DNA from: Nodosilinea sp. PGN35
Lineage (GTDB): Bacteria; Cyanobacteriota; Cyanobacteriia; Phormidesmidales; Phormidesmidaceae
Reading direction: 5' to 3'
NCBI RefSeq assembly: GCF_029109325.1
Contig: NZ_JAQKQJ010000018.1
Location: forward strand, 416,609 to 480,608
Length of the DNA: 64,000 nucleotides
Both the position numbers and the translations under genes were made by a program. Numbering within the stretch: the stretch's first letter is position 1; each line of letters starts with the position of its first letter. Shown piece by piece: positions 52,928-61,570 of the stretch. Under the pieces are notes generated by a model. That model worked only from the letters and a program-made list of their open reading frames with translations. It was not told where the DNA came from and ran no database searches.

Positions 52928-53788
52928 ATGCCCATCACTGGAACCACTCAAATCCTCGGCATCATTGGTGCCCCGGTCAACCACTCCCTGTCGCCTGTGA
53001 TGCACAACGCTGCTCTAGCAGAGCTTGGGGCCGACTACGTCTATGTGGCTTTTCCAGTGGCGGTAGACGGGCTAGAGACGGCGATCGCGGGCTTTAAAGT
53101 CATTGGGGTGCAGGGGTTCAGTGTCACTATTCCCCACAAGCAGGCCATTCTGCCGCTGCTGACAACGGTTACCGACGAAGCCCAAGCCGTCGGTGCGGTT
53201 AACACCGTATGGCGCACCGAGCGGGGTTGGGCAGGTACCAACACCGATGTGGCTGGGTTTGTGGCTCCGCTCAAAGCATTAAAACCCTGGGCCGGGAGCA
53301 CCGTGGTCGTCTTGGGTAACGGGGGAGCGGCCAGGGCTGTAGTGGCGGGCTGTGCACACCTGGGATTTAAATCGGTGCAGGTGGTGGGCCGCAGGGCTGA
53401 AGCTCTGGCTGCCTTTCAGCGAGGCTGGATCAGTTCGCCCCTGCAACCGCCGCTCACGGTTCATCCTTGGGAGGCTCTGCCGACCCTGCTGCCCACCGCC
53501 GATCTCATTGTCAACACGACTCCTCTCGGCATGCACACCACCGCTGGCCAAACTCCCTTGGCGACAGAAGATCTGGCTTTGGCTCCGTCCCGTGCCCTGG
53601 TCTACGACTTGATCTATACGCCGAGGCCCACTCGTCTGCTGGCTTTGGCCGACCAGCTAGGGTTGGCCACCCTAGACGGGCTAGAGATGCTGGTGCAGCA
53701 GGGAGCCGCCGCCCTGGCGATCTGGCTGGACGGCCCGGCCCCCGTAGACACCATGCGCCAGGCCCTCGTCGATTGGCTGGAGCGGTAA
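52928..53788 (+). CDS. aroE: Shikimate dehydrogenase
   Basis: Start at ATG 52928 (MPITGTTQILGIIGAPVNHS); the frame is open from 52880 with a low-complexity leader. Landmarks: SLSPVMHNAAL, TIPHKQAIL (catalytic Lys), NTVW, GNGGAAR (about 129-135), VNTTPLGM and YDLIYTPRPTRLL. 286 residues, normal. NADPH-dependent reduction of 3-dehydroshikimate. Confidence 0.9.
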   Translation: MPITGTTQILGIIGAPVNHSLSPVMHNAALAELGADYVYVAFPVAVDGLETAIAGFKVIGVQGFSVTIPHKQAILPLLTTVTDEAQAVGAVNTVWRTERGWAGTNTDVAGFVAPLKALKPWAGSTVVVLGNGGAARAVVAGCAHLGFKSVQVVGRRAEALAAFQRGWISSPLQPPLTVHPWEALPTLLPTADLIVNTTPLGMHTTAGQTPLATEDLALAPSRALVYDLIYTPRPTRLLALADQLGLATLDGLEMLVQQGAAALAIWLDGPAPVDTMRQALVDWLER

Positions 53789-53888
53789 CGGTAGTCTACG
53801 CTTTGCGGTCGGAGCGGTTGGTTCCCCGGCTTTGACCTCGACCCAGGGGACAGCGGGTGTATTCAACTAAGATTCGGTATTAAAGGCC

Positions 53889-54260
53889 TTAATCGACGGT
53901 GGTCACCAGGTTTTGCTGCACAACGGTCTGCCAGCTAGCGCTCAGCTCGTCATCGCTGCGGTGGGCTTCCCAGGGGCCAGCGTCGAATCCTGCGATACTC
54001 CATTGGCCAGTAATCGAGTCGCCGTCTTCAGACACCACTCCCCTGTAGTCGATGGGGAATTGTCCTCGGCTTAGGTAGTGTTTGACAAACTGAACCCGGC
54101 GGCCAGTGACGGTGCCGCTCAGCTGGGCCTCGCCCAGGTGACCGCTGTCGAGAATGCTGCCGGTGAGGGTATTGCCCCCCTGCACCAGAGTGGCCTCAAA
54201 GCGGGTTGGGGTGTCTTGCTGCCAGTAGGTGCCCAGCCACATGCCGCTCAAATCTACCAT
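53889..54260 (-). CDS. Conserved hypothetical protein, beta-rich
   Basis: ATG 54260 preferred to 54275. The 123-residue product is a probable beta-barrel: MVDLSGMWLGTYWQQDTPTR, GNTLTGSILDSGHLGEAQLS, GTVTGRRVQFVKHYLS, IDYRGVVSEDGDSITGQWSI. Similar small proteins occur in cyanobacteria; function unknown. Divergent from recR, with about 70 bases between. Confidence 0.6.
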   Translation of the reverse strand: MVDLSGMWLGTYWQQDTPTRFEATLVQGGNTLTGSILDSGHLGEAQLSGTVTGRRVQFVKHYLSRGQFPIDYRGVVSEDGDSITGQWSIAGFDAGPWEAHRSDDELSASWQTVVQQNLVTTVD

Positions 54261-54330
54261 TGCCCTATCTCCCATCCACAGCCTTACACGTACAATTTAA
54301 ATACTGAGCAATCCATAGGAGTCTGTCCCC

Positions 54331-54924
54331 ATTTACACGCGTCCCCTGGCTCGACTGATCGAAGAATTCCAGCGGCTGCCCGGGGTGGGCCCTAAATCGG
54401 CTCAGCGCCTCGCGCTGCACATTCTCAAGCGCCCGCAAAGCGAGGTACAGACTCTGGCCCAGGCGCTGCTGGAGGCCAAGGCCCAGGTGGGGCAGTGCTC
54501 GGTGTGCTTTCACCTGTCTGCCGACCCGGTATGCGACATCTGTCGGGCCACCAACCGCGATCGCCAGACCCTCTGCGTAGTGGCCGACTCGCGAGACGTC
54601 ATTGCCATCGAAAAAACCCGCGAATATCGGGGCCGCTACCACGTGCTGGGCGGCCTGATTTCGCCGATGGATGGCATTGGTCCTGAGCAGCTCAACATCG
54701 GCCCCCTGGTGCACCGAGTCAGCCAGGAGGGCACCCAGGAGGTGATTATGGCCATTAGCCCCAGCATTGAGGGTGACACCACTACGCTGTACGTGGGGCA
54801 GTTGCTCAAGCCCTTTACCCGCGTCACCCGCATTGCCTTTGGTCTGCCCATGGGGGGCGATTTAGAATACGCCGATGAGATTACCCTGGCCCGCGCCCTG
54901 GAGGGCCGCAGAGATTTGGAGTAG
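54331..54924 (+). CDS. recR: Recombination mediator RecR
   Basis: Zinc finger CSVCFHLSADPVCDIC near residues 57-72, Toprim region VVADSRDVIAIEKTREYRG, VLGGLISPMDGIGPEQLNI, and IMAISPSIEGDTTTLY. The HhH start YTRPLARLIEEFQRLPGVG begins at ATT 54331. There is no ATG, GTG or TTG in frame between a stop at 54316 and GTG 54385. AGGAG at 54317-54321 lies nine bases before ATT 54331. The gene therefore probably uses ATT; a start at GTG 54385 would lose the HhH motif. Confidence 0.85.
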   Translation: MYTRPLARLIEEFQRLPGVGPKSAQRLALHILKRPQSEVQTLAQALLEAKAQVGQCSVCFHLSADPVCDICRATNRDRQTLCVVADSRDVIAIEKTREYRGRYHVLGGLISPMDGIGPEQLNIGPLVHRVSQEGTQEVIMAISPSIEGDTTTLYVGQLLKPFTRVTRIAFGLPMGGDLEYADEITLARALEGRRDLE

Positions 54925-55278
54925 CTGGGGTAAACAGCCCCGCAGCAAGCGCCCGCGTCAGGTTGCTCTGGGGAGCTCAACTCTCCAATGCCCAGGTTTT
55001 CTGATTTTTAGCTAACCTTCATGCAATTTTGTTCTGCATCAGCTTTTTCCCGCTAAATCCTGGGTTGAGATCTGGCTACGGCTGGCCCAAGGAGCCGATT
55101 GCACGGGCTGAGGGCGCGCCCTTGAGATGGATATTTTTTTGGTTGGGATGCTCTTAGGTTGTCGAGCCCGTAGGTTAGATTAGGGTTGAGTAGCCTCTGA
55201 TTGTGGATCTGCTGTTTTGGGCCGCCGGTCTAGAGCAGCCCCAGGGAGCCACCGCCCTCTCCTCACCGCCGGGAACCG
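54925..55278. other. 354-base gene-free region
   Basis: No gene or clear site; AT-rich pockets around 55010 and 55130 may hold the promoter of the phosphatase gene. Confidence 0.4.
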
Positions 55279-55923
55279 ATGGGAGTTTTTCTCTACTTTT
55301 TGCGCCATGGGCAGACTGCCTATAGCCTCACGGGCGGCTACTGCGGCATGCCCGAAAACGACCCTGGCCTCACGGCTGAGGGGATAGCTATGGCCCAAGA
55401 ATTTGCTTCTACCTACGCCCACCTGCCCTGGAGCGCCGCCTACGTCAGCCCCCTACGGCGAGCGGTGGAGACAGCCCGTCCGCTGTGTGAGGCGGTGGGC
55501 TTAGATATGCAGCTGCGCGACGGGCTGCGGGAGGTGATGTACGGTCGCTGGGAGGGTATGCACCCCACGGCGGTGGACCGTGAGCACCACGATGAGTACG
55601 TAGCCTGGTTGACCGACCCGGCCTGGTATGCCCCGGTGGGGGGCGAGCGAGCGGTGGATATTGCCCGCCGCTCGGCCCAGGTGCTCGACGAAATCGAGCG
55701 CACCCACACCAGCGGCCACATTTTGATCGTCTCCCACAAGGCCACTATTCGCATTATGCTGTGCACCCTGCTGGGTATTGATGTGGGTCGCTACCGCGAT
55801 CGCATGGATATGCCCGTCGCCGCCGTCAGCGTGGTCGAGCTGAGCCAGCGGGGGCCGCTGTTTCACACCATTGGCGATCGCTCTCATCTGAGCGACCGGC
55901 TGCGATCGCTCCCCTGCACCTGA
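55279..55923 (+). CDS. Histidine phosphatase family protein
   Basis: 214 residues with LRHGQTAYS (catalytic His10 in R9-H-G11), SPLRRAVETARPL, REVMYGRWEGMHP (Glu), and VSHKATIRIMLCTLLG (second His). Phosphoglycerate-mutase-like fold; acts on phosphoesters of unknown identity. It is followed by a paralog after 11 bases. Confidence 0.9.
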   Translation: MGVFLYFLRHGQTAYSLTGGYCGMPENDPGLTAEGIAMAQEFASTYAHLPWSAAYVSPLRRAVETARPLCEAVGLDMQLRDGLREVMYGRWEGMHPTAVDREHHDEYVAWLTDPAWYAPVGGERAVDIARRSAQVLDEIERTHTSGHILIVSHKATIRIMLCTLLGIDVGRYRDRMDMPVAAVSVVELSQRGPLFHTIGDRSHLSDRLRSLPCT

Positions 55924-55934
55924 GGACATTGCCC

Positions 55935-56588
55935 ATGCCTCTGAGGCTTTACCTGCTGCGCAACGCTGAAACCGAGTACTGCCGCACGGGCCGCTACTGT
56001 AGTCAGGACGGGGTGGCGCTGACGGCCCAGGGGCGACAAATGGCCGACTACTTTGCCAAGGCCTACCACCACCTCGACTGGAAAGCCATCTTCTGTAGCC
56101 CCCTGCACCACGCCGCCGCCACCGTCGCGCCCCTCTGTCAAATCACCGGTATGACCGTGCAGCGCCGCGATCGCCTGCGCGAGTTGTCCTTTGGCCAGTG
56201 GGAGGGCATGGCCCCGGCCCAGGTCAACACCACCTTCCACGACGACTACATTCGCTGGCTGGCCGACCCCGCTTGGAATACCCCCACCGATGGCGAAAAG
56301 GCCATGCAGGTGGCCCGCCGCAGCTCCGACGTGCTGGCCGAAATTGAAGAGGCCTACCCCGACGGCAACGTGCTGGTGGTCTCCCACAAAGCCACCCTGC
56401 GGATTATGCTCTGCACCCTGTTGGGCATTGATGTGGGGCGCTACCGCGATCGTCTGGCCATGCCCGTCACCGCCGTGTCGCTGGTCGAGCTGATGGACTA
56501 CGGCCCCTTTGTGCGCCAGCTCAATGACTGTAGCCATCTGCCTCTGCATCTACGCCGACCCTGGGCTGGCAACGGCTCTGACGGCTAA
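55935..56588 (+). CDS. Histidine phosphatase paralog lacking the catalytic His
   Basis: ATG 55935 (TTG at 55929 alternative). The family start reads MPLRLYLLRNAETEY: the normal RHG is R-N-A, so the phospho-acceptor His is Asn10. Other landmarks are kept (LRELSFGQWEGM, VSHKATLRIMLCTLLGIDVG). It is a tandem duplicate of the upstream gene, likely a pseudoenzyme or a regulator. Intact otherwise. Confidence 0.8.
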   Translation: MPLRLYLLRNAETEYCRTGRYCSQDGVALTAQGRQMADYFAKAYHHLDWKAIFCSPLHHAAATVAPLCQITGMTVQRRDRLRELSFGQWEGMAPAQVNTTFHDDYIRWLADPAWNTPTDGEKAMQVARRSSDVLAEIEEAYPDGNVLVVSHKATLRIMLCTLLGIDVGRYRDRLAMPVTAVSLVELMDYGPFVRQLNDCSHLPLHLRRPWAGNGSDG

Positions 56589-56666
56589 CCCAGCAGCATT
56601 GACGGACACTCAGAGCTATGCCCTAGGACAGATGGCGTAGACCTCTAAGGGCGCTCAGATGGAAGA

Positions 56667-56695
56667 CGGGTACTCCCTCTGGTCAGGGATACCCG
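56667..56695. terminator. Hairpin after the phosphatase pair
   Basis: CGGGTA...CCCT and AGGG..TACCCG pair with one or two mismatches (56667-56678 and 56685-56695). No T-run, so termination is uncertain. Confidence 0.4.
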
Positions 56696-56726
56696 CTTTA
56701 ATGCCGTTAGATCTGATTGCCTTCCC

Positions 56727-57950
56727 ATGGTGTTTACCCGGTTTATCGCTGCCCTCGCTTCCCTAGCAGTTCTGTGGACCCTCGGCAGCTGCGCCGCCTC
56801 CACCTCCACCGTTCCCAGCCGCAACGAGCCACTTGAAACGGCTCAAACCGAAGCCGACACCGAGGCTGAGGCTGAGGCTGAGGTTGTGGTCACTAGCGTC
56901 GAGCCAGTCACCGTAGTAGACGGCCTGGAGCACCCCTGGGGCATGGCCTGGCTACCCAACGGCGATCTGCTAGTCACCGAGCGCCCCGGCCGCCTGCGCC
57001 GGGTGAGTGACGGTCAGCTCACCCCCACCCCCATTGCCGGCGTGCCCGAGCTATTTACAGCGGGCCAGGGAGGACTGCTAGACGTTGCTCTGCACCCCGA
57101 TTTTGAAACCAACAGCCTGGTTTATTTCGCCTACTCTGCTGGCACTCAGCAGGCCAACCGCACCCAGGTTGCCCGCGCCCGCCTGGAGGGCGACACCCTG
57201 AGCGACTGGGACGTGATTTTTACCGTCAACCAAGACAAGTCCGACGGCCAGCACTTTGGTTCACGCCTGCTGTGGCTCCCCGACGGCACCCTCCTGGTGG
57301 CCATCGGGGACGGCGGCAACCCGCCCCTGCAAATTGCCGGTGACCTGGCCCGCAACCAGGCGCAAAATCCGCAAAATCACCTGGGCACCATAGTGCGCAT
57401 CGGCGACGACGGCACAGCGCCCGACGACAACCCCCTTCTCAGCAGGGATGACGCTGACCCACTGGTGTGGAGCTATGGCCATCGCAACATCCAGGGCCTG
57501 GCGATAGATCCTGAGACTGATCAGCTCTGGTCTACCGAGCACGGGGCGCGGGGCGGCGACGAACTCAATCTGCTAGAACCAGGCGAAAACTACGGCTGGC
57601 CCATTGTTACCTTCAGTGAAGAATATTCCGGCGGCCCCATTACCTCTGAGGCCTCGCGGCCCGATATGGTTGACCCCATCACCTACTGGACTCCCGCCAT
57701 TGCGCCCTCAGGGCTAGCCATCTACCGGGGTGAAATTTACCCCCAGTGGCAAGGGCAGATCTTTGCTGGCGGTCTGGTCTCCCAGGATGTCAAACGTATT
57801 GAGGTGGATGACAGCGGCAGTGTAGTCAACGAAACCCCCATTCCTATTGGTCAGCGGGTACGGGACGTGCGCCAGGGCCCAGACGGGTTTCTCTACGTGC
57901 TCACCGACGATGCCAACGGCCGTTTGGTGCGCCTAGAGCCGACCTCCTAG
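56727..57950 (+). CDS. PQQ-type sugar dehydrogenase, lipoprotein
   Basis: 407 residues. Lipobox LGSC with Cys22, then an acidic linker of repeated Glu/Ala, then the soluble glucose-dehydrogenase beta-propeller: VDGLEHPWGMAWLPNGDLLV, TERPGRLRR, GGLLDVALHPDF, FGSRLLWLPDGTLLVAIGDG, YGHRNIQGLAIDP, EHGARGGDELNLLEPGENYG. Probably a periplasmic or outer-membrane sugar oxidase; substrate not shown. Confidence 0.85.
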   Translation: MVFTRFIAALASLAVLWTLGSCAASTSTVPSRNEPLETAQTEADTEAEAEAEVVVTSVEPVTVVDGLEHPWGMAWLPNGDLLVTERPGRLRRVSDGQLTPTPIAGVPELFTAGQGGLLDVALHPDFETNSLVYFAYSAGTQQANRTQVARARLEGDTLSDWDVIFTVNQDKSDGQHFGSRLLWLPDGTLLVAIGDGGNPPLQIAGDLARNQAQNPQNHLGTIVRIGDDGTAPDDNPLLSRDDADPLVWSYGHRNIQGLAIDPETDQLWSTEHGARGGDELNLLEPGENYGWPIVTFSEEYSGGPITSEASRPDMVDPITYWTPAIAPSGLAIYRGEIYPQWQGQIFAGGLVSQDVKRIEVDDSGSVVNETPIPIGQRVRDVRQGPDGFLYVLTDDANGRLVRLEPTS

Positions 57951-57972
57951 TTCTATAACTCGCCCCTCACTT

Positions 57973-58004
57973 AAAAAGGACACCCCAGGCAGGGTGTCCT
58001 TTTT
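57973..58004 (+). terminator. Rho-independent terminator
   Basis: GGACACCC (57978-57985) with GGGTGTCC (57992-57999), flanked by A5 and T5. Downstream of the dehydrogenase gene. Confidence 0.9.
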
Positions 58005-58211
58005 GCTGTTCTCGGCAGGCGCTCCCGTTAGGGGCTCAGATTTTGAAACGACTCTGTTTTACCGTTACCTGGCTCTAGGCAGCTGCGCTCCACAACAATC
58101 AATCCCGAAACGACCAATGCTAGAACAATATCAGAGGGCCAGTTCTGCTAGGGCCTCAGCCAGAAACCCGACGCGCTCCATCTCAACGCGCTCCATCTCA
58201 ATCAGTTCGGC

Positions 58212-58442
58212 TTAGGCGGCGTAATCAAACACAGCATCTAGATACAGGCGGTTTATACGGCGATCGCTAATGCCGTTTTGCATTAAGAACAGCGACAGCG
58301 CCGCGCAAAACACCCGATGCTGACTCCAGGAGGGATGGGTCTCCACGTAGTCTCGCATCGCCTCAAACAACTCCTCCGGCACTTCCACATTCAGGCTAAT
58401 TCTCGACGCCATAGCCGCCATCGATTGCTCACTCATCTCCAC
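58212..58442 (-). CDS. DUF2811 family protein
   Basis: 76 residues: ISLNVEVPEELFEAMRDYVE, THPSWSQHRVFCAALSLFLM, QNGISDRRINRLYLDAVF, the DUF2811 pattern of cyanobacteria. Function unknown; small and probably cytosolic. Start could be any of three Met residues. Confidence 0.85.
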   Translation of the reverse strand: MEMSEQSMAAMASRISLNVEVPEELFEAMRDYVETHPSWSQHRVFCAALSLFLMQNGISDRRINRLYLDAVFDYAA

Positions 58443-58969
58443 TTCCCCAATTTAAAACTAGACAGCAAAACACAGCCCCCGCCAGCGGTTCAGACAGGCT
58501 GGATCCCTTGCTGGCAGGGAACTTGAAGCCTGAAAACGAGCTGGAACAGAAGCGCTGTGTAAGCCGGTCGCACCATTGTCACCAGAGGGCCGGGGGATGT
58601 CAATCTTGCCAACCACCCCCCGATCCGCTAGCCTCCCGGTCTAGCAAACGAGGCTTCAAGGGTTTCAGCGATCCCCACCGGAGCTATCTGTAGCCCTCGC
58701 TACACAGACGTTCTGGTGTACCTGTGGACAACCCCAATGTCTAGATCTGGGCTCAGCTCCCATCCTCTCGTTGCCACCTGGGGAAAACTCAGCTAAAACT
58801 GGGGAAAACCCTGGGGAAAACTTCGGGGGAAAAGAAAGAAAATATAAAATCCAGGCGGGGGTCAAATTTCTCAGAGTTTTCTCAGAGTCTCTGCCCTCGG
58901 GAGCCACGGCTGCCCACCTGAACCGTGCCGGGCTGGCAGAGTATTGCCGCCCAGCGCCTTGCCTTTCGG
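58443..58969. other. 527-base gene-free region
   Basis: No gene. It holds the DnaA-box-like cluster listed separately at 58723-58850 and otherwise nothing I recognise. Confidence 0.6.
58723..58850. repeat. GGGGAAAA direct repeats with DnaA-box-like and AT-rich segments
   Basis: CTGGGGAAAAC occurs exactly at 58778, 58799 and 58811, and a degenerate copy CGGGGGAAAAG at 58824. On the minus strand they read TTTTCCCCA, one base from the cyanobacterial DnaA-box type TTTTCCACA. TTGTCCACA (minus strand) lies at 58723-58731, also one base off. An AT-rich A/T stretch (58831-58850) follows. Confidence 0.5.
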
Positions 58970-60112
58970 TCAGCCTTCGTCGTCGGGCGATCGGTCGAGG
59001 GCATCGACAGATCCGTCTAGGTCATGGCGTAGATGGTTGAGGCTCTGCCTTTGGTGGCGGCGCGACGGGCGGCGATATTTCTTGGCCTGAAGCCTTGGTT
59101 CTTGGCGCTCCTGCCCCTGCCCTCCAATTCTTCGCTTGAGAGATGCGTCGGGATCGCGCTGGCGCTGGAGCGTCTCCTGATGCTCCAGCGCCTCGTCTAG
59201 CAGGGCGAGGTAAAAGTCGTAGCGGGGCCAGTGGGGGTCTACGGCGCAGCCCGGTGCCCCCCGGTGGAGGCAGTCGTTGAACTGGCAGGTATGCTGGGCT
59301 AGGCGCTGCCTAATTTCTGGAAAGCACTGGCCCAGGGCTAGCGGAGTTAAGGCGAGATCGGGCTGGTTGAACCCTGGGGTATCGGCCAAAACACCGCCCC
59401 CCGGCAGCTCAAATAGTTCCACATGGCGGGTGGTGTGACGACCGCGCCCAAGCTTGCCCGACACCGTCCCGGTTCTCAGGCTGGCCTGGGGAATGAGCCT
59501 GTTAATCAGGCTAGATTTACCTACCCCTGAGGGTCCCGAGACGATGGTTGTATGGCCCTGGAGCAGCGGCAGCAGCGTTGTTAGCCGGTCACCCTGCCGC
59601 ATGCTCACAACCGTCGTAGGGTAGCCCCACTGGCTGAGTTGATCCTGCCAGTGGCGACGGGTGTCAGCGCTCACCAGATCCTGCTTATTGAGGCAAAGTC
59701 GAACGGACATTCCGGTCGATTCTGCTTTGACTAAGAATCGTCCCAGCTGCTGAGGGTCAAGGTCGGGTTCGGCCAGGGCAAACACCAGCAAAATTTGATC
59801 CGCGTTGGCTACCGGGGGGCGCTCCAGTACGGTTTGCCGGGGGGCCACTGCGGCGATCGCCCCTCGACCATCAGCCCAATCGATGGCCTCTACCCGCACG
59901 CGATCGCCTACCATCACCTGTTGACCGGTCTTCTTGAGCCGTGCCCGGCGGGTACACAGCAGGGGCTGACCCCGTAGTCCATCCCCAGGTAAGGGGCTGT
60001 CGGCATCTAAGCTGACGCGATAGTAGTTGGCCTGAGTTGCCACTACCAACCCCCAGCGGCCTATCTCCGGCCCCTGGGGCGCTGCGCTGTCAGAGCTAGA
60101 GGTTACCACCAC
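58970..60112 (-). CDS. rsgA: Ribosome small-subunit biogenesis GTPase RsgA
   Basis: 380 residues. OB-like N-terminus (GDRVRVEAIDWADGRGAI), G4 NKQD about 140, P-loop SGPSGVGKSSL about 192-202, DTPGFNQPDLALTPL and the zinc site CQFNDCLHRGAPGC: the circularly permuted GTPase. The Lys/Arg-rich C-terminus is long. Adjacent to tusA-like, dnaJ and dnaK genes. Confidence 0.95.
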   Translation of the reverse strand: MVVTSSSDSAAPQGPEIGRWGLVVATQANYYRVSLDADSPLPGDGLRGQPLLCTRRARLKKTGQQVMVGDRVRVEAIDWADGRGAIAAVAPRQTVLERPPVANADQILLVFALAEPDLDPQQLGRFLVKAESTGMSVRLCLNKQDLVSADTRRHWQDQLSQWGYPTTVVSMRQGDRLTTLLPLLQGHTTIVSGPSGVGKSSLINRLIPQASLRTGTVSGKLGRGRHTTRHVELFELPGGGVLADTPGFNQPDLALTPLALGQCFPEIRQRLAQHTCQFNDCLHRGAPGCAVDPHWPRYDFYLALLDEALEHQETLQRQRDPDASLKRRIGGQGQERQEPRLQAKKYRRPSRRHQRQSLNHLRHDLDGSVDALDRSPDDEG

Positions 60113-60355
60113 CTAAGCGGGGCGACGCACGCGGAGAACAAAATAGCTGGCGCAGTCTTCCAGGTGCTCTATGCCATAGCCTTCCATGGTGAGGCTGTCG
60201 GGTACCTGCTCAACGGGCTCACCAGCATCAAGCCACACCTCTAGCAGTGCGCCGGGAGCCATTTTCTCCAGCTGCAGTTTGGTGCGCACAAAGTTGATAG
60301 GGCAGGGAGTGCCCCGCAGATCCAAATGTCCGTCGGCTGCTGTGGAATAGCTCAT
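60113..60355 (-). CDS. TusA-family sulfurtransferase
   Basis: 80 residues with RGTPCPINFVRTKLQLEKM; Cys18 in the CPxP-like motif is the sulfur carrier. Its start overlaps the dnaJ stop by four bases and it ends one base before rsgA. Sulfur relay or redox role. Confidence 0.9.
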   Translation of the reverse strand: MSYSTAADGHLDLRGTPCPINFVRTKLQLEKMAPGALLEVWLDAGEPVEQVPDSLTMEGYGIEHLEDCASYFVLRVRRPA

Positions 60356-61473
60356 CCGCGAAACAGCCCTCCTAAAAATCCCTCAATACCGCCCCGGTTA
60401 ACTTTTTCGCCGCGAATTTCCGCCAGTTTCTCGACCAGCTCTCGCTCCTCTGGTTTGAGGCGGGTGGGAATGTCGATCTGCACCGTAATGAGATGATCCC
60501 CTCGGCTGACCGGGTTGCCCAACTTTGGCACCCCGCGATTGTCAAGGGTGAGTACGGTGCCGGGTTGAGTACCTGCCGGTACGTCTAATTCCTCTGGGCC
60601 ATCGACGGTGTCAATGGTGAGCTTACAGCCCAAGATGGCTTGCAGATAGCTGATCTTGAGATCGGAGAGAATGTTGATACCGTCGCGCTTAAAGGCGGCA
60701 TCTTCTGCCACAAACAGGTAAACGTACAGATCCCCAGCTGGCCCCCCCCGCAGACCAGCATCTCCCTCGTTCGACACCCGCAGTCGGGTGCCATTGTCAA
60801 CGCCAGCCGGTACGGTAATTTTGAGCTTTTTGGTCTCCTGGGTCTGGCCGCTGCCTCCGCACACGTCGCAGCGGTCTTCAATGACTTCGCCAGTGCCGTT
60901 ACAGGTGGGACAGGCCGATACCTGAGTGAAGCTGCCAAAGGGGGTACGGGTAGCTCGACGTACTTGCCCCGTACCACTACAGGTGCCACAGGTGGTAGGA
61001 CGAGTACCCGGCTTAGCTCCGCTGCCAGTGCAGGTGCCACAGGTCTCCAGATGGCTAATCTTAATTTCCTTCTCGCCCCCAAACACCGCTTCTTTAAAGT
61101 CCAGCCTCAAGTCAAGGCGAAGATCGTCGCCACGAGTCGGACCTCGGCGGCGGGCACCCTGTCCCATGCCGCCCGAAAAGCCGCTGAAAAAGCTCTCGAA
61201 GATATCGGCAAAACCGCCCATATCGCCAAAGTCCTGGTAGCCTCCGGCCCCGGCCCCAATTCCGGCCTCGCCAAAGCGATCGTAGCGAGCTCGGGTTTCG
61301 GGCTCAGAGAGCACTTCGTAGGCCCGGTTGATCTCTTTGAACGTATCTTCAGCCCCAGGATCTTTGTTGACATCGGGGTGGTATTTGCGAGCTAAGCGTC
61401 GGTAGGCTCGCTTAATATCATCTTGGTCGGCGTTGCGCGAAATACCGAGCATGTCATAGAAATCACGGGCCAT
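60352..61473 (-). CDS. dnaJ: Chaperone DnaJ
   Basis: 373 residues: J domain DFYDMLGISRNADQDDIKRA with HPD (YHPDVN), Gly/Phe-rich region, four CxxCxGxG zinc repeats (CGTCTGSG, CGTCSGTG, CPTCNGTG, CDVCGGSG), and C-terminal substrate-binding region. Co-chaperone of DnaK. Confidence 0.95.
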   Translation of the reverse strand: MARDFYDMLGISRNADQDDIKRAYRRLARKYHPDVNKDPGAEDTFKEINRAYEVLSEPETRARYDRFGEAGIGAGAGGYQDFGDMGGFADIFESFFSGFSGGMGQGARRRGPTRGDDLRLDLRLDFKEAVFGGEKEIKISHLETCGTCTGSGAKPGTRPTTCGTCSGTGQVRRATRTPFGSFTQVSACPTCNGTGEVIEDRCDVCGGSGQTQETKKLKITVPAGVDNGTRLRVSNEGDAGLRGGPAGDLYVYLFVAEDAAFKRDGINILSDLKISYLQAILGCKLTIDTVDGPEELDVPAGTQPGTVLTLDNRGVPKLGNPVSRGDHLITVQIDIPTRLKPEERELVEKLAEIRGEKVNRGGIEGFLGGLFRG

Positions 61474-61532
61474 AGGGGGCTACCTAGACAACTCCAGCAA
61501 CAATCAAACATTAAACTATTTTAAAAGGAGTG

Positions 61533-61551
61533 CCCACCTTGGCTAGGTGGG
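61533..61551. terminator. Hairpin between dnaJ and dnaK
   Basis: CCCACCT (61533-61539) pairs with AGGTGGG (61545-61551). On the minus strand it lies downstream of dnaK, upstream of dnaJ, and may attenuate read-through. Confidence 0.5.
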
Positions 61552-61570
61552 ATACCCGCCCCCCCTGGTT

